64,000 nt of DNA from Halomonas sp. ML-15 (lineage in GTDB: Bacteria > Pseudomonadota > Gammaproteobacteria > Pseudomonadales > Halomonadaceae): NCBI RefSeq assembly GCF_014779595.1, contig NZ_JACXZT010000019.1:248001-312000 (forward strand). The letters run 5' to 3'. A program made the translations under genes and the position numbers. A model generated the notes under the pieces. That model saw only the letters and a list, made by a program, of their open reading frames with translations, did no database searches and was not told where the DNA came from. Below, one piece after another: positions 27,059 through 35,265 of the stretch (positions within the stretch are counted from its first letter, which is position 1; the number at the start of each line of letters is the position of its first letter).

Positions 27059-28360
27059 TCAGCCCAGGTAGGCCAGCGCTCCCACCGCCATCGCCTCGAT
27101 GCCGGTGCGCAGGGTCACGTCATTGCCGGGGAAGTAGTAGGGCGAATGCGGCATCTCCAGATGGCGCATCTTCTCGGCGACGCTGGTTCCCGGCGTGTCC
27201 GCCCAGCGCTCCGCGGGGGTGGCGCCGATAAACCAGTAGACGCAGGGGATATCCTCACCGCCGAAGCCGCCGGCCTCGGCGTTGCCGAACAGCGGGAAGT
27301 CCTCGCTGCCGTTGAGCCGCGGCATCGCATAGAGGCTCGCCGTGCCGAAGTGCTCGGCATGGGCGCGGCGCACATGCTCCACCGCAGTGGGGTCGTTGTG
27401 CAGGGCGATGGTCTGGTTGAGCACGCGGATTTCCGGCGGCGTCGGCGAGCGACCCGCCTCGCACTCGGCGCGCACGATGCGCTCGATGGACGCCACCACC
27501 TGGCGGTGCAGGGCGTCGTCGAAGCTGCGGATATTGATCTCCAGCTCGGCCGAATGCGGAATAATGTTGGCCTGGGTACCGGCATGCAGCTTGCCGACGG
27601 TGACCACCACGCTCTCCTCCGGCGGCACCTCGCGGGAGACGATGGTCTGCAGGCGGGTCACCGCGTGGGCGGCGATCACAACCGGGTCCACCGTCTGCGC
27701 GGGCATGGAGCCGTGCCCGCCGGCGCCGTGGATGGTCACCGCCAGGTTGGTGCAGGCGGCCATGGTGCCGCCGGGGCGGTGGCCCAGGCTGCCCGCCAGG
27801 GCCGGCATATTGTGCTGACCGAGGATCACGTCCGGCCGCCCGAAGCGCGCGTAGAGGCCGTCATCGAGCATCGCCCTGGCGCCGCCGAAGATCTCCTCGG
27901 CGGGCTGACAGATCAGCATCAGGGTGCCGCGCCACTGCTCGCGCAATGCGGCCATCACGCCGGCGGCGCCCACCACGCAGCTGCTGTGCAGGTCATGGCC
28001 GCAGGCGTGCATCAGCGGCACCTCGTTGCCGTCCTCGGCGACGCCGGTCTCGCGGCTGGCGAAGTCGAGCCCGGTCTGCTCCTTGATCGGCAGCGCATCC
28101 ATGTCGCCGCGCAGCATCACCGTGGGCCCCTCGCCGTTGCGCAGCAGCGCCACGACGCCGGTGCCGCCCACGCCGCGGGTCACCTCATAGCCGAGCCCCT
28201 CCAGGGCCTCGGCGAGTCGTGCGCCGGTCTTGTGCTCCCGGAAGGGCAGCTCGGGGGTCTGATGTAGCTGGCGGTAGAGCGCCTGAACCTCGGCAAAGGT
28301 CGCCTCCACCTGGGCGCCGACGGCGTCCTTGAGATCCAGCGTGGTCGATGGATTGGTCAT
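27059..28360 (-). CDS. M20-family amidohydrolase/peptidase
   Basis: A 433-residue metal-dependent amidohydrolase of the M20D (hippurate hydrolase/IAA-amino acid hydrolase) type. It contains LRGDMDALPIKEQTG, HACGHDLHSS (metal ligands), CQPAEEIFGGARAMLDDG (catalytic Glu pair) and AGGHGSMPAQTVDP in the dimerisation lid. Such enzymes cut N-acyl amino acids or aryl amides. The ATG at 28360 has GGAGG 5 bases upstream and is preferred to the in-frame ATG at 28372, which would use that site as coding sequence. It is 18 bases from the symporter stop and in the same operon, so the symporter may import its substrate or product. Confidence 0.92.
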   Translation of the reverse strand: MTNPSTTLDLKDAVGAQVEATFAEVQALYRQLHQTPELPFREHKTGARLAEALEGLGYEVTRGVGGTGVVALLRNGEGPTVMLRGDMDALPIKEQTGLDFASRETGVAEDGNEVPLMHACGHDLHSSCVVGAAGVMAALREQWRGTLMLICQPAEEIFGGARAMLDDGLYARFGRPDVILGQHNMPALAGSLGHRPGGTMAACTNLAVTIHGAGGHGSMPAQTVDPVVIAAHAVTRLQTIVSREVPPEESVVVTVGKLHAGTQANIIPHSAELEINIRSFDDALHRQVVASIERIVRAECEAGRSPTPPEIRVLNQTIALHNDPTAVEHVRRAHAEHFGTASLYAMPRLNGSEDFPLFGNAEAGGFGGEDIPCVYWFIGATPAERWADTPGTSVAEKMRHLEMPHSPYYFPGNDVTLRTGIEAMAVGALAYLG

Positions 28361-28378
28361 CTTGGCCTCCATGGCAAC

Positions 28379-29827
28379 TTAGTGGCTGGGAACCGGGTGG
28401 CCATCGCGGCGGGCGGACCCCTGCCAGACCGCCACGACAGCGACGTTGAGGAGCATCGCCCAGACGCCGGCATGCCAGCCCAGCGGCGAGCTGAAGGCAA
28501 ACTCCATCAGCAGATAGGCTAGGCTGCCGACCAGGGCGCCGGCCATGACGCTGCCACGACGCAGCCGCGGCAGGAACAGCGCGCCGAGCACCATCGGGAA
28601 GAGCTGCACGATCAGGCCGTAGGCGCCTAACAGCAGCAGTACCAGCGAGGCGGGGTTGGCCAGGGCGAACAGGTAGGCGATCAGCGACAGGCCGAGCACG
28701 CTCCAGCGCGTCGCGCGCACCACGGCCTTCTCGCTGGCGCCTTTCATCACGGTGGGGCCGACCACGTCGCGGACCAGCACGATGGCCGCGGTATGCGCCA
28801 GGTTGGCACCGGTGGACATGGCCGCCGCCAGCGCCCCGGAGAGCATCAGGCCGATCACCCAGGGCGAGAAGTTGGCGACGTCCATGACCATGCGCAGCAG
28901 CACGGTATCGGCGCGCGCCAGCGGGTCGTCGGCGAACATCAAGATGCCGGCGAAGCCGATAAACAGCAGCGGTACCAGCAGGTAGGCGTAGAGCGGATAG
29001 AAGACGCTGACCTTGCGCAGGGTCCTGCCGCTGTCGGCGGAGTAGAACTTCATGAACAGGTGCGGCCACATGGCGCCGCCGAAGGCGCTGACCAGCACCG
29101 CGGTGCTGAAGTAGCCCCAGTTCATGCCGCTGGCCCCGGGCATGGTCAGATACTCGGGCATGGTCAGCTGGATCTGGCTGAACATCTCGCCGACCCCGCC
29201 GTAGAGGCGCTCGGAGATCGACAGGCCGAGGAACCAGGCGATGGCGATCATCATGATGCCCTGCACCAGGTTGGTCCAGCCGATGCCGTTCAGGCCGCTG
29301 CAGAACACGTAGGCGGCGACCACGATAAAGGCCAGCAGCGCGCCGAGCCAGAAGGGAATCAGGCCATCGGTGGCGGCCTGGAACAGCAGCCCGGCGCCGG
29401 CGATCTGGATGGTCAGGTAGGGCACCAGGGCCAGCACGCCGATCACCCCGGCGAGGATGCCCAGCGGCCTGCTCTGGTAGTGGTCGGCGATCATGTCGCC
29501 CTGGGTCAGGTAGCCCTTCTCGCGCCCCAGTTCCGCCACCCTCGGGCCCATGGCCCAGATGGTGATCGGCACCAGCGACAGGTAGGCGAGGATGTAGAAG
29601 GCCGGCGCGCCGTGCTGGTAGCTCCAGCCCGGTGCCCCCAGGAAGGCGAAGGCGGAGAAGATCTCGGCGCCGAGGATAAAGAACAGGATCACCACGCCGA
29701 CGTGCCGCCCACCGGCGACATAGCCCTCCAGGCTGGAGTTCTCCTGCCCCCGGGCGCGCAGCCCCACCCACAGCACCAGGGCGAGGTAGGTCAGGGTGAT
29801 GCCGACGACGATCAGCGAATCATTCAT
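28379..29827 (-). CDS. Sodium:solute symporter (SSS family)
   Basis: A 482-residue carrier with about 13 membrane segments. The LeuT-like SSS signatures include SLEGYVAGGRHVG (after helix 1) and GINGIGWTNLVQGIMMI-type text, seen here as SGLNGIGWTNLVQGIMMI, and QLFPMVLGALFLPRLRRG. The ATG at 29827 has GGAGG 8 bases upstream and overlaps the DUF3311 gene by 8 bases. Carriers of this family paired with DUF3311 import small organic solutes such as monocarboxylates or amino acids with Na+. The nearby peptidase and DadA-like gene suggest an amino-acid-derived substrate, which is inference. Confidence 0.92.
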   Translation of the reverse strand: MNDSLIVVGITLTYLALVLWVGLRARGQENSSLEGYVAGGRHVGVVILFFILGAEIFSAFAFLGAPGWSYQHGAPAFYILAYLSLVPITIWAMGPRVAELGREKGYLTQGDMIADHYQSRPLGILAGVIGVLALVPYLTIQIAGAGLLFQAATDGLIPFWLGALLAFIVVAAYVFCSGLNGIGWTNLVQGIMMIAIAWFLGLSISERLYGGVGEMFSQIQLTMPEYLTMPGASGMNWGYFSTAVLVSAFGGAMWPHLFMKFYSADSGRTLRKVSVFYPLYAYLLVPLLFIGFAGILMFADDPLARADTVLLRMVMDVANFSPWVIGLMLSGALAAAMSTGANLAHTAAIVLVRDVVGPTVMKGASEKAVVRATRWSVLGLSLIAYLFALANPASLVLLLLGAYGLIVQLFPMVLGALFLPRLRRGSVMAGALVGSLAYLLMEFAFSSPLGWHAGVWAMLLNVAVVAVWQGSARRDGHPVPSH

Positions 29828-30032
29828 GGCGGCCACCTCCGTGACGGATCACGTAGGCCAGCCACATGCCGAGAAACAGCACCAGCATCCACAGGATGTA
29901 CCAGAAGAACAGAAACGGCAGGCCCATGACGGTGGGCTCGATGCGATTGGCGATCAGGGCCCCCGGCCAGATCATGGCCAGGGTGCACAGCGCGAAGTGC
30001 AGCCCCGTCAGCAGGTGGTAGGTCTTGGTCAT
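29820..30032 (-). CDS. DUF3311-type small membrane partner of the symporter
   Basis: A 70-residue protein with two membrane segments (about residues 8-30 and 35-62). It has the DUF3311 pattern IEPTVMGLPFLFFWYILWML, i.e. a conserved Pro and Gly-Leu-Pro-Phe stretch. Such proteins are encoded directly before SSS symporters and probably form a complex or help fold them. The start ATG has only a weak GGA upstream. It overlaps the symporter gene. Confidence 0.85.
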   Translation of the reverse strand: MTKTYHLLTGLHFALCTLAMIWPGALIANRIEPTVMGLPFLFFWYILWMLVLFLGMWLAYVIRHGGGRHE

Positions 30033-30102
30033 GGCAGTCGTCCAGCTCGCCGAGGGCGAGTCTTGTTATGGGTTGTGCCTTGACTATGGCGCACGCCTTT
30101 CA

Positions 30103-30133
30103 ATAGCAAAAATATGGCTTTTAGATATCATCC
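30103..30133. promoter_or_regulatory. Candidate LysR box upstream of the DUF3311-symporter operon (copy 1)
   Basis: The segment starting ATAGCAAAAATATGG and continuing to TAGATATCATCC closely matches a segment at 31775-31805 upstream of the LysR gene (first 12 bases identical, then the shared AGATAT block). It lies 71 bases upstream of the DUF3311 start. The shared box suggests control by the neighbouring LysR regulator, which is inference from repetition. Confidence 0.5.
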
Positions 30134-30161
30134 ATACTTTTCTGGCATGGGCATGCCCCAT

Positions 30162-30193
30162 GGAAAAGGCTCCCGACGCGTACGCCGGGAGCC
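30162..30193 (-). terminator. Rho-independent terminator of the DadA-like gene
   Basis: The stem GGCTCCCG (30168-30175) / CGGGAGCC (30186-30193) is followed on the minus strand by TTTTCC. It lies between the DadA-like gene and the symporter operon, so the two are separate transcripts. Confidence 0.8.
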
Positions 30194-30247
30194 GATGGGA
30201 AGGGAAGAGCCCGCAAAGGGAAGTGGAGGGTGAAGAGAGGAGCGCGC

Positions 30248-31483
30248 CTAGCGGGCCGCGCTGAGCCGAGCGCCAGCGGGGCGCGCCACCGTTACCGAGT
30301 CGGCCACCATCTCGGCGGTGATCGCCGACAGGGTCCAGCCCAGGTGGCCGTGACCGGTATTGTAGAAGACGCTGGACAGTCGCCCTCTTCCCACCCGCGG
30401 CAGCATGTTGGGCAGCATCGGACGCAGCCCCGCCCACGGCACCACCCGCCGGGTGCTGACGCCGGGGAAGCACTGCTCGACCCAGTCGATGAGCGGACGG
30501 ATGCGGTCGTCGCGGATATCGCGATTGTTGCCGTTGAACTCGGCGGTGCCGGCGATGCGGAAGCGATCCTTGCCCAGTCGACTAGTGACCAGCTTGGCCT
30601 CGTCGTCGAGCAGGCTGATCATCGGCGCCGCTTGCTGGGAGGCGGCCTCGTCGAGATGCACGGTGATCGAATAGCCCTTGACCGGGTAGACATTGAGGCG
30701 ATCGCCGAGCTTGGCCGCCATCCCGCGACTCCCCACCCCGGCGCAGACCACCACACCATCGTAGGCTTCACGCCCCTCCGCGGTGGTCACCCAGGCGCCG
30801 CTGGCATCGGCCTCCAGATCGCAGACGTCATGCCCGTAGCGCGTCGTCACGCCGCGCCGCTCGATGGCCGCCGCCAGGCCGTGGGTAAACTTGTGGATGT
30901 CGCCGGTGGCATCGCTCTCGGTGAAGTAGCCGCCGTAGTAGTCGCCGGCCAGGCTGGGCTCGAGGGTGCGCATCTCGTCGGGAGTCACCGCTCGACGTTC
31001 GAGGCCCCCCTTAGCGAGCAGCTCGGAGACTCGGCCGGCATGTTCGAAATCCTGCCGGTGGCGATAGATATGTAGGATGCCGCGCTGTTCCAGATCGAAG
31101 TCGATGTTTTCCTCCCACGCCCACTGGTAGAGGTGGTCGCGGGCGGCGATCGCCAGGCGCGTGGTCTCGGTGGTGTTGTTGGCGTAGCGGGGAATGGCGG
31201 CCATGAACTCGGCGAACCAGCTCAGCTTGTGCCAGGAGGGCTTGGGATTGACCAGTAGCGGCGCATCGGCGCGCAGCATCCAGCGTAACCCCTTGAGCAC
31301 CGTGGGCCAGTGATTCCAGACCTCGGCATTGGAGGCCGATAGCTGGCCACCGTTGGCGAAGGAGGTTTCCATGGCCGCATAGCGGTGGCGTTCATAGAGC
31401 GTGACATCCAGGCCACGCTTGAGCAGGGCATAGGCGGTGGTGACACCGGTGATGCCTCCGCCGATAACGGCAATACGTTGCAT
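30248..31483 (-). CDS. DadA-like FAD-dependent D-amino acid (or glycine) dehydrogenase
   Basis: A 411-residue FAD enzyme of the DAO/DadA family. The dinucleotide motif is IAVIGGGITGVTTAYALLKRG (here IAVIGGGITGVTTAYAL), followed by ERHRYAAMETSFANGGQLSASNAEVW, split as ERHRYAAMETSFANGGQLSA and NAEVW, and the C-terminal GHGHLGWTLSAITAEMVADS. DadA enzymes oxidise D-amino acids to keto acids and pass electrons to the respiratory chain. The leader contains a tandem glycine riboswitch, so glycine, sarcosine or a glycine-yielding compound is a plausible substrate or signal here. The ATG at 31483 has GGAG upstream, and a longer frame runs only through the leader. Confidence 0.9.
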   Translation of the reverse strand: MQRIAVIGGGITGVTTAYALLKRGLDVTLYERHRYAAMETSFANGGQLSASNAEVWNHWPTVLKGLRWMLRADAPLLVNPKPSWHKLSWFAEFMAAIPRYANNTTETTRLAIAARDHLYQWAWEENIDFDLEQRGILHIYRHRQDFEHAGRVSELLAKGGLERRAVTPDEMRTLEPSLAGDYYGGYFTESDATGDIHKFTHGLAAAIERRGVTTRYGHDVCDLEADASGAWVTTAEGREAYDGVVVCAGVGSRGMAAKLGDRLNVYPVKGYSITVHLDEAASQQAAPMISLLDDEAKLVTSRLGKDRFRIAGTAEFNGNNRDIRDDRIRPLIDWVEQCFPGVSTRRVVPWAGLRPMLPNMLPRVGRGRLSSVFYNTGHGHLGWTLSAITAEMVADSVTVARPAGARLSAAR

Positions 31484-31830
31484 CGCTGTTCTCCAGACAC
31501 GTCGGGTTGACCCCGCTGCCGTTGGCACGCGAGGACCCCTTCCGTCATGGAACCTGAGAGATTCGCAACGCACCGTCGCCGATGCCCGCTTGCTCCTTCG
31601 GTGTGCCGACGGACGCTTGTCGCCGGCCGCTCTTCGGAATCTGTGACGCGACGGCGGTCCGGTGGCCTGAGAGTTTCCGGGGCAGTTGCTCCTTCGGCGC
31701 CGGCACCGTGGTTCACGGACCGGACTCTCCCGCTGTCGCGATGTCAGTTACTACACTATCCGCCCATGGACGCCATAGCAAAAATACCGATAATAGATAT
31801 TACCTATACCGTTAGAGCATTGCTCGGCCC
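31484..31830. promoter_or_regulatory. Divergent control region of the DadA-like gene and lysR, including LysR box copy 2
   Basis: This 347-base gap holds the glycine riboswitch (separate entry), the leader of the DadA-like gene, and a box starting ATAGCAAAAATACCG at 31775 that continues into TAGATATTACCT. It repeats the box at 30103-30133. The box is 25-55 bases upstream of the lysR start and just upstream of the riboswitch RNA start region on the other strand. It could therefore control both directions. No gene is seen in it. Confidence 0.6.
31535..31730 (-). ncRNA. Tandem glycine riboswitch in the leader of the DadA-like gene
   Basis: On the minus strand two glycine aptamers are visible in order. 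The first (about 31730-31655) has CGAAGGAGCAACTGCCCC followed by GGAAACTCTCAGGCCACC. The second (about 31648-31535) has CGAAGGAGCAAGCGGGC and later GAATCTCTCAGGTTCC. The GAAGGAGCAA and CTCTCAGG blocks are the two conserved elements of each aptamer. Tandem glycine riboswitches switch on expression when glycine is high. The downstream gene is the DadA-like oxidase, about 50 bases after aptamer 2. An expression-platform hairpin is not clear to me. Confidence 0.9.
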
Positions 31831-32730
31831 ATGGAATTCCGCCAGCTCAGCTATTTCGTCGCCGTGGTCGAGACCGGCTCCATCTCCGCCGCCAGCCGAC
31901 GCGTACATATCGCCCAGCCGGCCCTCACCCGCCAGATCCGGCTGCTGGAAGAGGACCTCGACACCCGGCTGTTCGACCGCCACGCCCGCGGCATGCGGCT
32001 CACGGTGGCGGGGCAGGCACTGTTTGAAGAGGCCCAGCAGCTGCTCGATGCGCGCACCCAGATCCGCGCGCGCCTGACGGCACTGGGCAGCGGCCTGACC
32101 GGCAAGGTCAGCCTGGGGGTGACGGTGACCCACCTCTGGGTGCCACAGGTGGCGGGCCTGCTCAGCCGCTATCGCGACCGCTATCCGCAGGTCGCCTTCG
32201 AGGTCTTCCCGCTGCTCTCGGGGCCTCAGTTGGAGCGGCTGCGGGAAGGCAGTCTGGATGCCGGCGTGCTCTATCTCGACGAGACCGACTATCCGGGGCT
32301 CGAGGCCCGCCGGCTGCAGAACGACCACCTCATTCTCGCCGTCCCCGAGCGCTCCATCTGGGCCCATACCCCGCCGCAACGCCTCACCGAGCTGGCCGGT
32401 GCCGACTTCGTGTGGGGCTTTCGCAGCGCCTCGCCGGTCTACTTCGACCGCATGCAGGCCCACTTCCAGCGCCTCGACTTCCATCCCCGCGTGGTGCAGT
32501 ACGGCGCCGACAATATCGCCATCCTGAGCATGGTGGCGGCAGGCCTGGGCATCGCCATCCTGCCTGCGGCCAGCAGCTGCCACCCAATGCCGGGGATCCG
32601 CTTCCTGCGCCTGCCGGAGCTCGACGCCTGCAGCATGCCGCTGTGGTTCGCCTGGCGCCCGGACAACCACTCACCGACGCTGCATAACCTGATTGCGCTG
32701 GTCGACGCTACGGCGCCAGGGGCGGTGTAG
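31831..32730 (+). CDS. LysR-family transcriptional regulator
   Basis: A 299-residue LysR protein: an N-terminal helix-turn-helix (MEFRQLSYFVAVVETGSISA, recognition stretch AQPALTRQIRLLEEDL) and a C-terminal effector domain with GLGIAILPAAS. It stands between the DadA-like gene/riboswitch and the benzoate carrier gene. The repeated box at 30103 and 31775 suggests that it controls the symporter operon, itself and perhaps the DadA-like gene. Its 3' end overlaps the converging benE gene by 60 bases. The inducer is unknown. Confidence 0.9.
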   Translation: MEFRQLSYFVAVVETGSISAASRRVHIAQPALTRQIRLLEEDLDTRLFDRHARGMRLTVAGQALFEEAQQLLDARTQIRARLTALGSGLTGKVSLGVTVTHLWVPQVAGLLSRYRDRYPQVAFEVFPLLSGPQLERLREGSLDAGVLYLDETDYPGLEARRLQNDHLILAVPERSIWAHTPPQRLTELAGADFVWGFRSASPVYFDRMQAHFQRLDFHPRVVQYGADNIAILSMVAAGLGIAILPAASSCHPMPGIRFLRLPELDACSMPLWFAWRPDNHSPTLHNLIALVDATAPGAV

Positions 32731-33876
32731 CACCAGGTAGGCGATACAGCCGATCACCACGCCCCAGAAGGCCGAGCCAAGCCCCCACAGGCTCATCCCG
32801 GAGGCGGTGGCCAGGAAGGTGATGATCGAGGCTTCGAGATGGTCGCTGTCGGCCGCGGCCTTGCTGATATTAGTGGCGATGGCACCGATCAGCGCCAGGC
32901 CCGCCAGCAGCGCCACGAAGGTGCCCGGCAGAGAAGTAAACAGCAGCACGATGCTGCCCGAGAACAGTGCCCCCAGCAGGTAGAAGACACCGTTGGCGAC
33001 CCCGGCAACATAGCGCTTGTCGGGGTCGGGGTGGGCCTCCTTGCCGGTACATAGCGCCGCGGTAATCGCCGCCACCACCGTGGTAATACCGCCAAACAGC
33101 GCCATCGGCAGCGAGACCAGGCTAGCCACCGTGAGGATCGGCCGCGCCGAGGTGCGATAGCCCGCCCCGCGCAGGATCGCCATGCCCGGCAGGAACTGGC
33201 CGGTCAGGCTGACCAGCGCCAGCGGAATCGCCAGGCTGAGGGTCGCGGCGAGTGTCCACTCGGGCCGGATCAGCTGCGGCTCCGCCAGCTGCCACGACAC
33301 GCCCTGCAGACTGGCGCCCTCGAACAGCACCGCCAAGGCGATGCCGGCCATCAGCAGCAGCACCAGAAAGTAGCGCGGTGACAGCCGCTTGAAGCCCAGA
33401 TAGGCCGCCAGCATGCCCACCGCCAGCGCCGGCGCCTGCTCCAGCGAGGTGAACACGCCGACGCCGAACTGGAACAGGATACCGGCCATCATCGCCGCCG
33501 CGATGCCCGGTGGAATCAGCCGGATGATGCGATCGAAGGTGCCGGTCACGCCGATCACCAGAATGATCGCCGCCGCGGTGATATAGGCACCGACCGCCTC
33601 ATTCAGGGACAGCCCCGGGAACAGGCTGACCAGCAGTGCCGTGCCTGGCGCCGACCAAGCCGTCACCACCGGCACCTTGAGCCATAGGCTCAGGCCGATG
33701 CCCGACACCGCGGCACCGATCGAGATCGCCCACACCCAGGAACTCATCATCGCCGCCGAGATCTCGGCACTCTGGGCGGCCTGGAAGAAGATCGCCAAGG
33801 GCCCGGCGTAGGAGATCAGCACCGCCACGAAGCCGGCGGTCAGGGTCGAGAGGGAAAGGTCCTTGTATAGCGACAT
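32671..33876 (-). CDS. benE: Benzoate/H+ symporter BenE family
   Basis: A 401-residue carrier with about 12 hydrophobic segments. BenE signatures include LISYAGPLAIFFQAAQ, VTAWSAPGTALLVSLFPG, RLIPPGIAAAMMAGILF and LVSLTGQFLPGMAILRGAGY. BenE takes up benzoate with protons. The ATG at 33876 is the family start, and a 23-residue longer frame lacks support. It lies downstream of the second BenE-like carrier and benABCD on the same strand. Its C-terminus overlaps the converging LysR gene. Confidence 0.9.
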   Translation of the reverse strand: MSLYKDLSLSTLTAGFVAVLISYAGPLAIFFQAAQSAEISAAMMSSWVWAISIGAAVSGIGLSLWLKVPVVTAWSAPGTALLVSLFPGLSLNEAVGAYITAAAIILVIGVTGTFDRIIRLIPPGIAAAMMAGILFQFGVGVFTSLEQAPALAVGMLAAYLGFKRLSPRYFLVLLLMAGIALAVLFEGASLQGVSWQLAEPQLIRPEWTLAATLSLAIPLALVSLTGQFLPGMAILRGAGYRTSARPILTVASLVSLPMALFGGITTVVAAITAALCTGKEAHPDPDKRYVAGVANGVFYLLGALFSGSIVLLFTSLPGTFVALLAGLALIGAIATNISKAAADSDHLEASIITFLATASGMSLWGLGSAFWGVVIGCIAYLVLHRPWRRSVDQRNQVMQRR

Positions 33877-33972
33877 ACCGCTCCTTGCTCGGCGCCCAGC
33901 GCCGTCACCGAAAAAAGACCCGCCGCAGCTCGTTCGGCAGGTCAAGGAGGATAATGGGCAAGGCCCGCCTGG

Positions 33973-35208
33973 CTACACCGCCGCCGGCTTGCCTTTAGCG
34001 AACTCGAAATCCTTGGTCTCGAAGATCATCGAGACGACCACGCCCAGCACCAGCGCCCAGAAGGTGGCGCCGATCTCGAGGATCTGGATACCCGAAGCGG
34101 CGATCAGGAAGGCGAACAGCGCGCCCATCTCGTGCTTCTTGCCAGAGAAGGCGATGGCCATCGATGAGGTGATCACCCGCATCAGTGCCAGGCCGGCAAT
34201 GATGGCGATGAAGTAGTCGGGCGTGGCTTCGAGAAGGCTCACCACATAGCCGTAGAAGGGCGCGCAGACCACGAAGATCGCGCCGGCGATCACTGCCGCC
34301 ACCCAGCGCTTGTCGTGTTCGCCGGCCTCCGGCGAGGAGCAGATGCCGGTCATCGGCGCGGCGATGCAAGTGCTGTGCAGGTTGAAGAAGGAAGAAACCA
34401 TAGTCCCCAGGCCGCCCACTGCGGTAATGCCGTTGGCCGGCACCTCCTTATAGCCCATGCCCTTGACCAGGCCGACCCCGGCCGGGGTTTCCATGCCTAC
34501 CAGGATGATCGCCAGGGGCAGACCATAGGCCAGGAAGGCGCCCAGGGTGAACTCGGGTGTGCTGAACTCGGGGAAGCGCACCGTGGCCTCGATGCCGGAG
34601 AGATCCACGCCGGTAGCGATCAGATAGACAATGCCCGCCAGCATGGCCACCACCAGCGGCGGTATCTTGCGAAACAGGCGCGCCGAGACGAAGAATGCCA
34701 GGATCATGATCGTTGCCGGTACGATGGCATTCTCCAGCGGCTTGACCATATTGAGGCCGAAGCTCAACAGCATGCCGGCCACCATGCCCATCACGATGGG
34801 CATCGGGATCAGCCGCATCACCATGCCCATCACGCCGGTCAAGCCGGCCACCAGCGAGATGGCTCCGGCGATCAGGGTCGCGCCCAGCGCCGCTTCCAGA
34901 CCCACCACCGGAATTACCGCGGCAAACATCAGCGCGCCGGGAATCGAGTTGGCCATCGGCAGCGGCAGGCGGTAATACGCCGGCACCAGCAGCCCGAACA
35001 GGCCGTTGATCATCAGGTAGCTGATCACCCAGATCATGATGAACGAGGAGTCGAGGCCGGCGGCGCTGCCGGCACTGATATGCACCACCCCGACGCTGAG
35101 CCCCAGGATGCCGGCCACCAGGCCGGTGCTGGCGTTGTCGACGTTAATATCTCTGACGAAGGCCCCAGGCGCGTGCCTGAGACTGATGCCTTTTTCGATG
35201 TGTTTCAT
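33973..35208 (-). CDS. Second BenE-type benzoate/aromatic-acid transporter
   Basis: A 411-residue membrane protein of the same BenE/NCS2-like fold but clearly diverged from the 32671-33876 gene. It has IPMPIVMGMVAGMLLSFGLN, GMETPAGVGLVKGMGYKEVP and NLHSTCIAAPMTGICSSPEA. It carries an N-terminal cytosolic extension (MKHIEKGISLRHAPGAFVRD) and about 12 membrane segments. A GGAG ribosome-binding site precedes the ATG. It lies 57 bases downstream of benD and 96 bases upstream of benE, so it is part of the ben operon. It may take up benzoate at a different affinity or a related aromatic acid. Confidence 0.85.
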   Translation of the reverse strand: MKHIEKGISLRHAPGAFVRDINVDNASTGLVAGILGLSVGVVHISAGSAAGLDSSFIMIWVISYLMINGLFGLLVPAYYRLPLPMANSIPGALMFAAVIPVVGLEAALGATLIAGAISLVAGLTGVMGMVMRLIPMPIVMGMVAGMLLSFGLNMVKPLENAIVPATIMILAFFVSARLFRKIPPLVVAMLAGIVYLIATGVDLSGIEATVRFPEFSTPEFTLGAFLAYGLPLAIILVGMETPAGVGLVKGMGYKEVPANGITAVGGLGTMVSSFFNLHSTCIAAPMTGICSSPEAGEHDKRWVAAVIAGAIFVVCAPFYGYVVSLLEATPDYFIAIIAGLALMRVITSSMAIAFSGKKHEMGALFAFLIAASGIQILEIGATFWALVLGVVVSMIFETKDFEFAKGKPAAV

Positions 35209-35265
35209 GGCGGTCTCCAGGGAGTTTTTGTCATTGGAATGTGCGGCAAGCAGCGAGCCGGAGGC

